Source: Streptomyces sp. CB01201 (GTDB lineage: Bacteria; Actinomycetota; Actinomycetes; Streptomycetales; Streptomycetaceae). Taken from it: a stretch of DNA of 64,000 nucleotides. The translations under genes were made by a program, and so were the position numbers. Shown here one piece after another: positions 24,153-32,793 of this stretch. Location: the NCBI RefSeq assembly GCF_002803085.1, contig NZ_NNBJ01000009.1, positions 124,001 through 188,000 of the forward strand, given 5' to 3'. Within the stretch, counting starts at the first letter, position 1. Each line of letters begins with the position of its first letter. Below the pieces are notes generated by a model, which ran no database searches, had not been told where the DNA came from, and worked only from the letters and a program-made list of their open reading frames with translations.

Positions 24153-24602
24153 CATGTCCCCGAAGACGCTGCCGTGCGCGTCGAGGCGACCGGAACGGTG
24201 GCCCCGCGCGACGCGCCCCGCGGCCCCGCGGCGCCGCGACATCCGCACCATCCTCGCCGACTCCGTCACCTGCACTGCAGCCACGCCAAGGTGACTCCGG
24301 AGCCGGACCCCGGACCTGTGCCCGCTCCCCGGAGTTCGGACTCGGCTCGGAGGAGGCGAGCGAGAGTGGTGTGGTGCGACGGCCCGCCCCAAAGCGCTGG
24401 ATGCGCCGGTCAGGTACGCAAGCCAGAGTGGCCGACAGAATCAAGACGGTTCCGCCATAAAGGAGTTGACGGAGCATCGGAGCCTCCAGAGGGTCCCAAG
24501 TGAGTGAACCTGTAGCCTTCCTTTCCGCGTCCTCGCGGGCCTTCCAGCAGGGCCGCTGACGCTGGTTCGGAGCAAAGAAACCCTCTGACAGCTAGGCAAA
24601 TC
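24153..24602. other. 450-bp stretch without a convincing gene
   Basis: No open frame on either strand looks coding. The last 120 bases are less G+C-rich and probably hold the lipoprotein promoter. No RNA gene or repeat recognised. Confidence 0.5.
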
Positions 24603-25166
24603 ATGCTCTTCTCTGCAAACGGTCCTCGGCCCCCGCGCGGCGGCAGACACAATCACCGCCCCGCCCTGGTACTGACGCTTACGACACTGTCCATGTGCGC
24701 CCTTTTCACCGGCTGCGGCAATAAGCAGTCACCCCCGCAGTCCGCCGGCCCATCCCCCTCCCCGTCCCACAGGGACCAGCCACTGAGAGACGCCAAGTCT
24801 GCGAAAGAGGCGTCGCCCAGCCCCTCCGAACTGGCAGGCGGCGCGCAAGACCAGGACTTTCAGACCGTCCTTGTCACGAAGGGGGACGTCACCGTGTACA
24901 CCCCTGTGCATATCGGGGCCAAGCTCACTGTCCCCGTAATGATCAAGAACACAACCAGCCAGCGTGTTCAGTACACCGTCGACATCCGTGTGGAAGGCCC
25001 GGGCGGATTCGACACCACTGTGCACCTCAGGACCGACGTCGTCGGCGTATATCCCGGCGGCACCTGGCCCGAAGAACTCACTGCCGTGGATCACGCAAAG
25101 CCCGTGCCGCAACACCCCAAGGTGACCATCACGAGAGTCGAACGAAGGCCGATGTTCAAAGAGTGA
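24603..25166 (+). CDS. Putative lipoprotein
   Basis: A 187-aa protein with a basic N-terminus, a hydrophobic stretch and a lipobox L-F-T-G-C with the cysteine at residue 38, followed by a Ser/Pro-rich tether (to about 75) and a beta-rich domain of about 100 residues (V-T-V-Y-T-P-V, TVPVMIKNTTSQRVQYTVDI). That domain resembles immunoglobulin-like or DUF4352-type folds, but no motif fixes a function. It should sit on the outer face of the cytoplasmic membrane. It is less G+C-biased than its neighbours. Confidence 0.75.
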   Translation: MLFSANGPRPPRGGRHNHRPALVLTLTTLSMCALFTGCGNKQSPPQSAGPSPSPSHRDQPLRDAKSAKEASPSPSELAGGAQDQDFQTVLVTKGDVTVYTPVHIGAKLTVPVMIKNTTSQRVQYTVDIRVEGPGGFDTTVHLRTDVVGVYPGGTWPEELTAVDHAKPVPQHPKVTITRVERRPMFKE

Positions 25167-25377
25167 AGGAGTGCCAGCTCCTGCGCGGTACCGCATGCTG
25201 AGCAACGGCCCATCAGCAGACTCAGTGAGGCCCGGGGCCTGGCATTCGTAGCGAAGCACCCGGGACCGCGCCATCGCGACCGCGACATGCCGGGCATCCG
25301 CGTCGATCGGCAAAGGCTCTCGGCGTCAGTGAGCAGCGGCGGTCACGCCTCCGCACAGGTGACGCGCTATAGATCGT

Positions 25378-26062
25378 TTGGCGGCGGTCGGCTGTCGGTG
25401 CTTGTGGTTCGTCTCGTACGGACCAGTCGAAGTGTCATACGACGAGTACCACCGGGCACGTCTTGCCGATGGGAGCACCCGGCCCCACGTTGTCGGCGGC
25501 CTCGACCTCGACGCCGTGGGCATCGCCACGGGGGGAGATATGGGCCGTACCCGGCACCCCGGCCCCGGCTGGCGGCGGCTGCGATGGACCGAGCTCGCCC
25601 GGCGGACCGGCGACCCGATGGTGCCCGACGGGCTGATGCCCTCCTACCGCTGCTTCCCCTCAGCCACGAAGGAGGGCAGCTGGCCACTGAACATGATCCC
25701 GCCGACCGAAGGAAGCCTGGACCGGGAGACCTGGCACCGGCTGATCGCCACCCTCACCCAGTACAGCCCCGCAGGCTCGGACACTCGCTGCCTTGCCTAC
25801 TACAACCCGCTGCTGCTTGGAGCCGCCGACTTCGACAACCTCCACGTGCGTGCGTGCGGGCCGGCTCGGCGACGCCGAGATCCTCTACGACCGGTCCGAA
25901 GCAGACTTCAGCCCCTCCAATGTCTGGGCGGATGACCGCTCTTGGGTCCTTTGCACCGACTACGACCTGTGGGCCACCAAAGTCGTCGGTTCACCAACCC
26001 TCATCAACGCATTGCTGAGCGACTCCGAAATCGAGGCGGTTCGCCTGCCTTGGGCACACTGA
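25378..26062 (+). pseudogene. Frameshifted gene for an unknown conserved protein
   Basis: Two overlapping frames make one protein. The first frame runs from TTG at 25378 (or TTG at 25402, giving M-W-F-V-S-Y-G) to A-A-D-F-D-N-L-H-V-R-A. The second frame continues G-R-L-G-D-A-E-I-L-Y-D to R-L-P-W-A-H and TGA at 26062. The junction at about 25849-25860 is a CGTG tetramer present three times; removing one copy joins the frames into about 225 residues with continuous coding character. I remember similar uncharacterised Streptomyces proteins. Either a real 4-bp slippage mutation or a sequence error. Confidence 0.65.
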
Positions 26063-26106
26063 TGGCGAACCGCCCTCAGCCTCTTTCCCAGCCCGCCCAC
26101 TCACAC

Positions 26107-26128
26107 GCCGGCGCCGAGTGGCACCGGC
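26107..26128. terminator. Hairpin between convergent genes
   Basis: GCCGGCGCC (26107-26115) and GGCACCGGC (26120-26128) pair over nine positions with one mismatch around a GAGT loop, between the frameshifted gene and the crystallin-like gene. Probable bidirectional terminator. Confidence 0.5.
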
Positions 26129-26150
26129 GGCAAGTTGCGACGGCGACTGA

Positions 26151-26507
26151 TTAGCCGCTGGTCGCGATCGAGTGCGCGGGGAAGGGCAGCACTGGCACCG
26201 AAGCGCCCGCGTTGACGGTGTACCGGTCTCCGGTGTAGCCCGTGCCGGAGTACACGACCACCCACGAGCCTCGCTTGTTCCAGATGGAGCGGATGGGAGC
26301 GCCCGTATTGCCGGTGGAGTACTTCCAGGCGTAGGTGTTGTCGGAGTAGCCGATTCCGCTCCAGCCGCAGACCACGTTCACCGCAGCGTCACACTGCGAA
26401 TGGGACATGGGGCGGAAAGTGGAACTCTCCGCTGCGGCGGCAGCCTGGCTCGTCAGCGACAGTCCGAGAACGGCGGCGATGGCCCCGATTTTCAGAGTTG
26501 AACGCAC
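26151..26507 (-). CDS. Secreted peptidase-inhibitor family I36 / beta-gamma-crystallin-like small protein
   Basis: A 118-aa exported protein: signal peptide to about residue 27 (S-Q-A-A-A-A-A), then a compact beta-rich domain with one cysteine pair (S-Q-C-D and V-V-C-G-W) and VVVYSGTGYTGDRYTV near the end, the crystallin-type Greek-key motif found in family I36 inhibitors. I prefer the GTG at complement 26505-26507, because GGGGAG precedes it by five bases; the ATG at 26525 overlaps that site and lacks its own. Likely extracellular; inhibitor activity is family knowledge only. Confidence 0.72.
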   Translation of the reverse strand: MRSTLKIGAIAAVLGLSLTSQAAAAAESSTFRPMSHSQCDAAVNVVCGWSGIGYSDNTYAWKYSTGNTGAPIRSIWNKRGSWVVVYSGTGYTGDRYTVNAGASVPVLPFPAHSIATSG

Positions 26508-26679
26508 GGTTTCTCCCCATTTCATCGGTACGTGGGACAGGTCTCAGTCTGCCCAATGGTGAGCCGTGCGGGTAGCCCGGTCGTCGAGGCTGAAGTCCGG
26601 CGCACCATACGCGACTTCGGACCACACTGGAGTGTCGGCGAGTCTCCACCTGGCAGGGATCCGGGCACGACCCACTGTG

Positions 26680-26922
26680 CGTGCGAGTGCGCCGGCGTGT
26701 GCCACGAACCTCAGCCCACGACACCGGATCTTCAACTCACCAGCGGATCAGGTCTGTTGGAGCTTCTGCGCGGCGGATGCCACGTGCTGCTGGGCCCCCG
26801 CCGGCCTCGCCGGTGAAGAGCTGGCCGATGTCGCGGGCTTGCGAGCGCACGCCGGCCGACACCGGTGCGGCAGACCTCAGAAGCCGCTTCAGTTCCCTAG
26901 CAGGGAAGCAGACAGGGACCGC
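26680..26922 (+). pseudogene. Possible decayed C-terminus of an FAD-dependent monooxygenase
   Basis: In the otherwise empty 26508-26922 gap, one frame reads P-D-L-Q-L ... L-L-E-L-L-R-G-G-C-H-V-L-L-G-P and the next frame continues A-G-L-A-G-E-E-L-A-D-V-A-G-L-R-A-H-A. This resembles the thioredoxin-like C-terminal end of aromatic-polyketide FAD hydroxylases, broken by at least one frameshift and without an N-terminal FAD domain. Weak evidence; could be chance. Confidence 0.25.
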
Positions 26923-29142
26923 TCAGCCGCGCGGAGGGTGTGAGCCCGGATCGGCGGAGGCTCCTTCGACGCGGGCGATGCGCGAGAGGTCGTGGAGCAG
27001 CGCGTTCAGCCAGGACACGGTGGCGTAGTACAGGCGGGGCGCATCCGGTGGTTCCGTGGCGAGTTCGGTGAGCGCCGGGTCGAAGGGGCGCAGGGAGGCG
27101 GTCGGGGTGTCGTCGCCCGGATCCAGGGAGGCCGAGACGAGCAGCATCCGCCCCGCCACCCGCTCTCCCAAGGCATCGACGGACGCGGCCGCCACCCGTC
27201 CCATCCGGTGGCGTGGCGGCTCGGCCAGGCGCTCCGAACCCCACAGGGCATGGTGCCCGGCGATCAGACTCGCCTGCCAGTCGACCTGGCGCGGGGCCGC
27301 CCGGCGGCCCTTGCCCCCGAACGGCGTCGGTTCGCTCTGGTACTGGGCGTAGGCGGATTCCGCGAGGACGACGGCGTGCTGGAGCGAACGGTGCCCCGGG
27401 ACCACGGATGGGCGTGAGGGCACGGAGTCGTCGGCCGACGGTCCCCCGGCGACGGTGGCGCTGGTGGCCACCACGATCTCCGCTGCCCTGCGCAGAAGGT
27501 CGGCCACGGTACGGCGCAGTTCGTCGTGGGCTCCGCGCGGCCACGCCAGCAGACCGAGGACTGCTCCGATGGCGCTGCCGATGAGCACGTCCAGCATCCT
27601 GACCTCGGCCAAGTGCCAGGTGGGTGGCGCGAGTTGGGCGAACACCAGAGCCACGAGCACGGTGAACAGCCCTTGCGCCCAGCCGATTCCCTTGACCGGC
27701 CCCACGGTGAAGGCGAACAGCATCCACAACGGCAGCGCCACCGCGTACCAGACGGTGTCCGCACCCACGAGGACCAACACCGCGGCAGTCACCAGGGCTC
27801 CGGCGAACGTGCCGGTGAGTGCGGTGCGCATGGTGCTCCAGGTCTCGTCGACGGTGGTGCGGGTGAGGGTGAGCGTGGCCAGCATCGCCCAGAAACCGTG
27901 CGGCAGCGTGTCCACTCCTGCGACCAGCCGGGCGGCAGTGAGGGCCAGCGCCAGGCGAACCGCGTTCTGGAAGAAGACCGATCCCTGTCCGGCGTGGCCG
28001 CGGATCCGGTACCACCACAGGGACGGGCCCCGGAGTGACGCGTACCAGAAGCGACCGGGCGCCGCCGTCACCGCCGCGCGCCGCCCGTGCACCGCCAGAG
28101 CCGCGGCCGGTCCCATGGTGAGGGCGGCGTCGGCGATCTCCAGTACGGCGGCATGCCGGCGCAGCAGTGTGGCGGAGGATTCCCGGGTGGCGGTGGAAGC
28201 CGGGTGGCCGCCGTCCGCCGACGCGGTGGAGTCCGCGGACAGGGCCGAGAGACGCGCACGAGCCGCAGCGAGATCTGCGTACGACGTGGTCGGTGACGGG
28301 CCGCCACGCAGGCAGGCGGCGGTGTCCGCGGCCAGCCCCGTCACCGCTGTCAGCACCGAGACGATCTCGGGGCCGGGAGGTGATGGCGGCGGCGAGGGCA
28401 GCAGGGCCAGGCGGTTGAGCAGGGTGCGGATGGCGAGGCCGGTGTCGGTGAGTGCACGGTCGCGCACTGCGGGTCCCGCCGGGCGTTCTGCCTCCGGCAC
28501 GGTCAGCGGCCGCAGCTCCTCACCACTGTGCTGGGCCGCTCGCAGGTCGTCGGCGGTCAGGGCGTACGGGGGCGTGCTGAGCCGAGCCGACGTGCCGGCG
28601 GCGGTCAGGGCGGCAGCGGCGGCCCGTTCCCGGTACGACGGGGGCGATGGTTCCCCCAGGACCAGCGTTTCGACGAGGACGAACAGCATCAGCCCGGTCG
28701 TCGTACCGATCAGCCGCTCGGCCAGCGAACCGGGGTCGTAAGGGGGGAAGGACGGCAGAATGTAGAGCAGTTGCAGCCCCGGCGCCGCACCGGCCGGGCG
28801 CGGTCCACCGACGGCGGCGAAGGCCAGGGCGAAGCCGATCAGCAGCATGCCGACCACGGCGCACCAGGTCCGTACGGACAGGTAGGTACCGATGGCCACG
28901 AGCAGCCAGCACACCGGCAGGGCTCGGGTCACTGTGGCCGCGCGCTGTCGCCCGGAGCCGGGAATGTGCGAGAGACCGCCCACGGCCACGGCGGAGAACA
29001 GGGCGTAGGTCGCCGCGACCGGTTGGCCGAGGCCGTAGCGGAACAGGTAGAACCCGGCTGCGGCGGCCAGCGTCACGCGTACGGCCCGCCGCCCCGAGGC
29101 GGCGTAGTCCTCCGGCATCCGGAGGACCGGGAAACCCCTCAT
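26923..29142 (-). CDS. FUSC family membrane protein (aromatic-acid-exporter-like)
   Basis: A 739-aa protein with two blocks of membrane helices. The N-terminal block (about 20-165) and the second block (about 395-530, ARLVAGVDTLPHGFWAMLAT then T-L-T-R-T-T-V-D-E-T-W) each precede a soluble region, the duplicated FUSC layout seen in AaeB/YccS-type proteins. H-G-F-W-A-M-L-A-T-L-T-L-T-R is the diagnostic FUSC segment. It probably exports small aromatic acids or maintains envelope homeostasis; substrate unknown. Monocistronic as far as can be seen. Confidence 0.85.
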   Translation of the reverse strand: MRGFPVLRMPEDYAASGRRAVRVTLAAAAGFYLFRYGLGQPVAATYALFSAVAVGGLSHIPGSGRQRAATVTRALPVCWLLVAIGTYLSVRTWCAVVGMLLIGFALAFAAVGGPRPAGAAPGLQLLYILPSFPPYDPGSLAERLIGTTTGLMLFVLVETLVLGEPSPPSYRERAAAAALTAAGTSARLSTPPYALTADDLRAAQHSGEELRPLTVPEAERPAGPAVRDRALTDTGLAIRTLLNRLALLPSPPPSPPGPEIVSVLTAVTGLAADTAACLRGGPSPTTSYADLAAARARLSALSADSTASADGGHPASTATRESSATLLRRHAAVLEIADAALTMGPAAALAVHGRRAAVTAAPGRFWYASLRGPSLWWYRIRGHAGQGSVFFQNAVRLALALTAARLVAGVDTLPHGFWAMLATLTLTRTTVDETWSTMRTALTGTFAGALVTAAVLVLVGADTVWYAVALPLWMLFAFTVGPVKGIGWAQGLFTVLVALVFAQLAPPTWHLAEVRMLDVLIGSAIGAVLGLLAWPRGAHDELRRTVADLLRRAAEIVVATSATVAGGPSADDSVPSRPSVVPGHRSLQHAVVLAESAYAQYQSEPTPFGGKGRRAAPRQVDWQASLIAGHHALWGSERLAEPPRHRMGRVAAASVDALGERVAGRMLLVSASLDPGDDTPTASLRPFDPALTELATEPPDAPRLYYATVSWLNALLHDLSRIARVEGASADPGSHPPRG

Positions 29143-29223
29143 CCCTCCAGAATCCCCCGCCGTGCGACATCGGGCATGTCGTCGCCGCTCCCGCCGCCGT
29201 CTCGACCGCGACGTCGACGTCGT

Positions 29224-29886
29224 TCAGGCCGACCGTGCCTGCTGTGGGCCCGTCGAGCGAGTGCGCCTCGCCGTCCCGGCGCAGAGCCGCCGCAGGAGCA
29301 GGTCCGCGGGCCGCCACAGGACGAAGGCCAGGCCGAGGCCGAGCGGGATGTGGAGCAACCGCTGGACCGCCGGAGGTCCGGGCTTGAATCCCCGCCCGAG
29401 GGGGGCGCGGCCCTGCGGATCGACGGTCACCGTGTAAGTGCCGCCTACCGCCCACTTCCAGCCCATGAACCCGCTCTCCTCGATCGGATTCAGCGGAGGG
29501 CCGTCGAGGACGGTGACCGTGTAGAGGTGGTCGCTGTCGCCCATGCCGTCGCCGGCGGACCACTGAATCTGTCGGACTCTGACGTGTTCGGTACGCCCGT
29601 GCTGATGCAGTACCTGCTGGTCCAGCTCCTTGTTCTGGAGGAACAGCATGCCCAGGAGGCACACCGCACACAACAGCCACCTGATGTGGACGCGCTGGCA
29701 GATGCCCAGGAACACGCAGCCGAGGACAAGCGCCAGGGCGCACAGCTCGTCGATCCAGGGGGCGTGCGCCATGGCGGCCGTGCGCTCGGCCGCCCACAGC
29801 GCCAGTGCTGCGCCGGTGCTTGCGGCGGCCGCCGGTACCCGCCAAGTCACGCCTGTCCGCTCTTGTTCCGCGCTCTTCGTGCTCAC
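29224..29886 (-). CDS. Putative integral membrane protein
   Basis: A 220-aa protein, no family recognised. Three hydrophobic helices lie at about residues 15-95 (V-L-G-C-V-F-L-G-I-C, L-C-A-V-C-L-L-G-M-L-F-L), then an extracytoplasmic beta-rich region (Y-T-V-T-V-L-D-G-P-P, Y-T-V-T-V-D-P-Q-G), a fourth helix near 180-195 and an Arg-rich tail. I chose GTG at 29886, since AGGGG lies five bases upstream, over the earlier ATG at 29931. It is upstream of the FUSC gene on the same strand, 81 bases away, so they may be co-transcribed. Confidence 0.65.
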   Translation of the reverse strand: MSTKSAEQERTGVTWRVPAAAASTGAALALWAAERTAAMAHAPWIDELCALALVLGCVFLGICQRVHIRWLLCAVCLLGMLFLQNKELDQQVLHQHGRTEHVRVRQIQWSAGDGMGDSDHLYTVTVLDGPPLNPIEESGFMGWKWAVGGTYTVTVDPQGRAPLGRGFKPGPPAVQRLLHIPLGLGLAFVLWRPADLLLRRLCAGTARRTRSTGPQQARSA

Positions 29887-30034
29887 TGTCACCCCTGCTT
29901 TCGACGAAACCGTCGGCCTGGTGGTGCACACGCCCCAAGGTATGGATTGTTCAACGATCCTTCAATAGGCTGACTGGGCATCAAGGCATCCGCCACGTGG
30001 ACGCGGACGGCAACCAACCGGAAGGTCAACGGAA

Positions 30035-30667
30035 ATGAGCCGTTACCAGTTCGACCAGATCGACGACCTCGGACGGATCCTGTTCTGTGACGACCCCGCA
30101 CTGCGGCTTGAGCGCGTGCCGATGAATCGGGAGACCGCGGAAGGCGTGGTCGCCCTCGGTCACGCACGTCACATGCCCGCAGCCCTGTTCGAGTTCAGGC
30201 AGGCCGTGGGCGTGGGCTCCTTCGGGTACATCGCGCCGAGGGGAGCCTCGGCCGACGAGGTGCCCGAGGAACCGCAGATCGAAGGCGCCATCCTGTTCGG
30301 CATGAGGCGCCTGCCGCCCGACCTCTCGCAACTGCGCTGGATCCCCGGATGGACGCTGCACGAGATACCCGATGAACAGCCCAAACTGGAGCAGCACTTC
30401 GGGTACTCCTACTCCCGGCTGGAACTGCGCACGCCCGACGGTGAGATCTACTCCCGGACCTGGGTCCCGCACGACCCCGAGTGGACGGCCGCCGCCCGGC
30501 GCCACGGATACGTCGTGTGCCTGTGCGGCGTGGAACTGGGGATCCGCGCACCGTATGCGATGACCAACGCCCAGCACACCCCGGGCATGCGCCACGAAGC
30601 ATTCCGCAGCGGATGCGCAGTCGGCCTGAACATCGGCGGACTCGTCGCGTACGCCGACCACCGCTGA
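30035..30667 (+). CDS. Conserved hypothetical protein
   Basis: A 210-aa soluble protein of no family I recognise. Features: Trp/Tyr-rich central region (W-I-P-G-W-T-L-H-E-I-P, F-G-Y-S-Y-S-R-L-E-L-R), a C-L-C pair at about 170 and a glycine-rich end. No signal peptide, membrane helix or catalytic motif. It has strong third-position G/C bias, so it is surely coding. Convergent with the carotenoid oxygenase gene, 80 bases away. Confidence 0.7.
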   Translation: MSRYQFDQIDDLGRILFCDDPALRLERVPMNRETAEGVVALGHARHMPAALFEFRQAVGVGSFGYIAPRGASADEVPEEPQIEGAILFGMRRLPPDLSQLRWIPGWTLHEIPDEQPKLEQHFGYSYSRLELRTPDGEIYSRTWVPHDPEWTAAARRHGYVVCLCGVELGIRAPYAMTNAQHTPGMRHEAFRSGCAVGLNIGGLVAYADHR

Positions 30668-30747
30668 CGCGCGGCGGCCCGTGCTGCGCCCGGCCAACTG
30701 CCCCGGGTCGCCGGGGTGATGGATTCACAACGGACAGCGACGTGCGT

Positions 30748-32178
30748 TCAGCTCGGCAGCCACGAGCCGTGCAGGCCCAGGGGAACACGGACCGGTATGC
30801 GGACCCGTGCCACAGGGCCGGCTTCGGGGTCCTCGGCCGGGATGATCAGGAACCAACTCGTGCCGTCCGTGCGGTCCGTGGCGAAGGTCAGCCAATATCC
30901 GCGTTCGTCCGAGCGATCACCGGGCTCGGGGGCGAAGACGGGCTCACCCACGGAGAGATCTCCGGCGGACCAGAAGCGCGTCGTATCGGTCTGGGTGTCG
31001 TACCAGCGCAAGGCGTTGTACTCACCCGGCAGCAGGTCCACGTCCCCGGTTTCGGCCGCCAGCGCCACGAATCGATGGCGCCGCCCGATGCGGCGGTCGT
31101 CCACCCGGGGCAACTCGACCCGGCAGTCGTCCAGTTCGGCACGGACCATGCTTCCCGCGACCGGATCGATGCGGGCCCGCACCAGATTGCACCGCACCGG
31201 ATCCGCCGAGAACGACGCGGGGTCGCCGCCCACCGTCAGACGGCTCCACTGAACGTACTCCAGGACGACGTCGCCATCCCCCTCTGGCCCGTCGTCGTAG
31301 GCGTTGACCGTGTGCCAGAGCCAGAACGCCTCGTCCGATGCCCATCGCACACGGCCCCCGTCGCGCGGGATCAGCGCGACGCGCGTACCTCGCTCCGGAC
31401 GCCAGGAGATGAAGGACCCCCCGGACATCGCGGCGGCCAGATCGATGAACACCGGGGAGAGCACCAGCACCACGAAGCGGCGGGTCAGCGCCATGTCGTG
31501 GATCATCATCGGCTCGTCCACGCCCTCGACGGGAGTAGGCTTCCGGACCACTGCACCGGTGGGATCGATGACCGACCACGTCAGGTACGGCGCCTCCAGC
31601 AGGTAGCAGAACACCACCATCTCGCCGGTGACGGGATCGATCTTCGGATGCGCCGTGATGCCCACGGGGAGGGCTCCCCCGAAGTCCTCTCGGCCGACGG
31701 TCTCCAGACCATCGTCCATCCGGAACGGACACGCCGATTCCGCCAGCGCCAGGAGACGGCCGGCATGGCTCACCACGTTGATGTCCGGGAGATCCTTGAA
31801 ATCGTTCGCGAGTTCCGGCCCGACGGCATCGGGGCCTGGGAGAATGAACGATTCCAGACCGCCCCACAGGGCGCGGCCGGCGCGTTCCTCGGCCATCAGC
31901 CCCGGAGTGCGCACGAAGCGGTTGCGGTACCGGGCCCGCCCCTCGGAGAGCCAGACGCCGTGCAGCATGCCGTCCCCGTCGATGGGGTAGAGGTAGGAGC
32001 CGATCGGGGTGAACCGGGGGTTGAGGCCGTTGCGTACGTACAGACCGCGCAGTGACGGGGGTATTTCGCCGGTGACCGCAAGGTCGACGACATCAACCTC
32101 CTCCGTGACCGGCGCGAACGACCCGAGCAGATGCGGAACGCGGGTCGGATCGAAACGGGACTGCGCTTGAGGACTCAC
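30748..32178 (-). CDS. Carotenoid oxygenase family protein
   Basis: A 476-aa member of the carotenoid cleavage oxygenase (RPE65/CCD) family, non-haem Fe(II) enzymes with a seven-bladed propeller. The four iron-binding histidines are visible in I-T-A-H-P-K-I-D, M-M-I-H-D-M-A-L-T, L-W-H-T-V-N-A-Y-D-D and the C-terminal L-G-L-H-G-S-W-L-P. Y-V-R-N-G-L-N-P-R-F and D-G-D-G-M-L-H-G are further family blocks. I took GTG at 32178, with GGGAGG six bases upstream, over a GTG at 32250 lacking one. It may cleave carotenoids, stilbenes or lignin-derived alkenes. No carotenoid biosynthesis gene is nearby. Confidence 0.93.
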   Translation of the reverse strand: MSPQAQSRFDPTRVPHLLGSFAPVTEEVDVVDLAVTGEIPPSLRGLYVRNGLNPRFTPIGSYLYPIDGDGMLHGVWLSEGRARYRNRFVRTPGLMAEERAGRALWGGLESFILPGPDAVGPELANDFKDLPDINVVSHAGRLLALAESACPFRMDDGLETVGREDFGGALPVGITAHPKIDPVTGEMVVFCYLLEAPYLTWSVIDPTGAVVRKPTPVEGVDEPMMIHDMALTRRFVVLVLSPVFIDLAAAMSGGSFISWRPERGTRVALIPRDGGRVRWASDEAFWLWHTVNAYDDGPEGDGDVVLEYVQWSRLTVGGDPASFSADPVRCNLVRARIDPVAGSMVRAELDDCRVELPRVDDRRIGRRHRFVALAAETGDVDLLPGEYNALRWYDTQTDTTRFWSAGDLSVGEPVFAPEPGDRSDERGYWLTFATDRTDGTSWFLIIPAEDPEAGPVARVRIPVRVPLGLHGSWLPS

Positions 32179-32380
32179 AGGCCCTCCCGAGGAGCTTTTA
32201 GGGGCCGTCACCGGGTCCTGCGAGACCGTGCGCTCCCTTGGGGCGCTCACGCCGGATCGGAGGAATCCCCGGCCTTGCAGCTGCTTTCAGCGTAACTCCG
32301 CCCTTTGAAAGCGCCACAGGAACGCGTCGGCCAGTACGAGACTTTTTCTCTACTGAGATACCGGGGGGCTCCTCGCCTCG

Positions 32381-32572
32381 TCAGCCGATGACCCCGCACG
32401 CGTACAGCAGTCCGGCCAGTGCGACAAGACCGCCGACCACGCGGAAGGCGACCGTGTTGGACGGGGCGAAGGCGCGGCCCGCGCGGGTGCCGCCGGAGGC
32501 GGACAGGGCGGGGGCGAACACCGCGAAGGCGAGGCCGAAAGCCAGCAGGACGATCCCTACGAGTATGTGCAT
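32381..32572 (-). CDS. Small two-helix membrane protein
   Basis: A 63-aa protein (M-H-I-L-V-G-I-V-L-L) with two transmembrane helices separated by a short Ser/Gly/Arg loop. The start chosen is the ATG at complement 32570-32572; the longer open frame upstream runs through a terminator hairpin. It is separated from the 42-aa gene by that terminator, so it is probably its own transcript. Function unknown. Confidence 0.6.
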   Translation of the reverse strand: MHILVGIVLLAFGLAFAVFAPALSASGGTRAGRAFAPSNTVAFRVVGGLVALAGLLYACGVIG

Positions 32573-32611
32573 CGGCACACCGTTCCATGGTCGGGGCGGG
32601 GAGGGCGCGAG

Positions 32612-32643
32612 AGGGGCGGCCCCGGCGTCGGGGCCGCCCCTCA
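32612..32643 (-). terminator. Hairpin terminator after the RHS operon
   Basis: GAGGGGCGGCCCC (32612-32624) and GGGGCCGCCCCTC (32631-32643) form a perfect 13-bp stem with loop GGCGTC, immediately after the 42-aa gene and before the 63-aa gene. Confidence 0.85.
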
Positions 32644-32648
32644 TACGG

Positions 32649-32777
32649 CTAGCGGCGTTTGTTCATGAGACGGACGACGAGGAAGATTCCGACGAGTACC
32701 GCCACCGCCACGAAGGCGTAGGGCAGCCAGGACGGCCCGTCCGGCCGGTTCTGAGCCAGCGTCACCAAGTCGTTCAT
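32649..32777 (-). CDS. 42-aa single-helix membrane protein downstream of the RHS gene
   Basis: Begins M-N-D-L-V-T-L-A-Q-N-R-P-D-G-P-S, followed by one strongly hydrophobic helix (A-F-V-A-V-A-V-L-V-G-I-F-L-V-V) and R-L-M-N-K-R-R before TAG. AGGAGAG precedes the ATG by about eight bases. It begins 16 bases after the stop of the RHS-repeat gene and a terminator follows at once, so the two form an operon. By analogy with RHS/polymorphic toxin loci it could protect against, anchor or help export the RHS protein; this is inference. Confidence 0.7.
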   Translation of the reverse strand: MNDLVTLAQNRPDGPSWLPYAFVAVAVLVGIFLVVRLMNKRR

Positions 32778-32793
32778 CGTGTCACTCTCCTGT

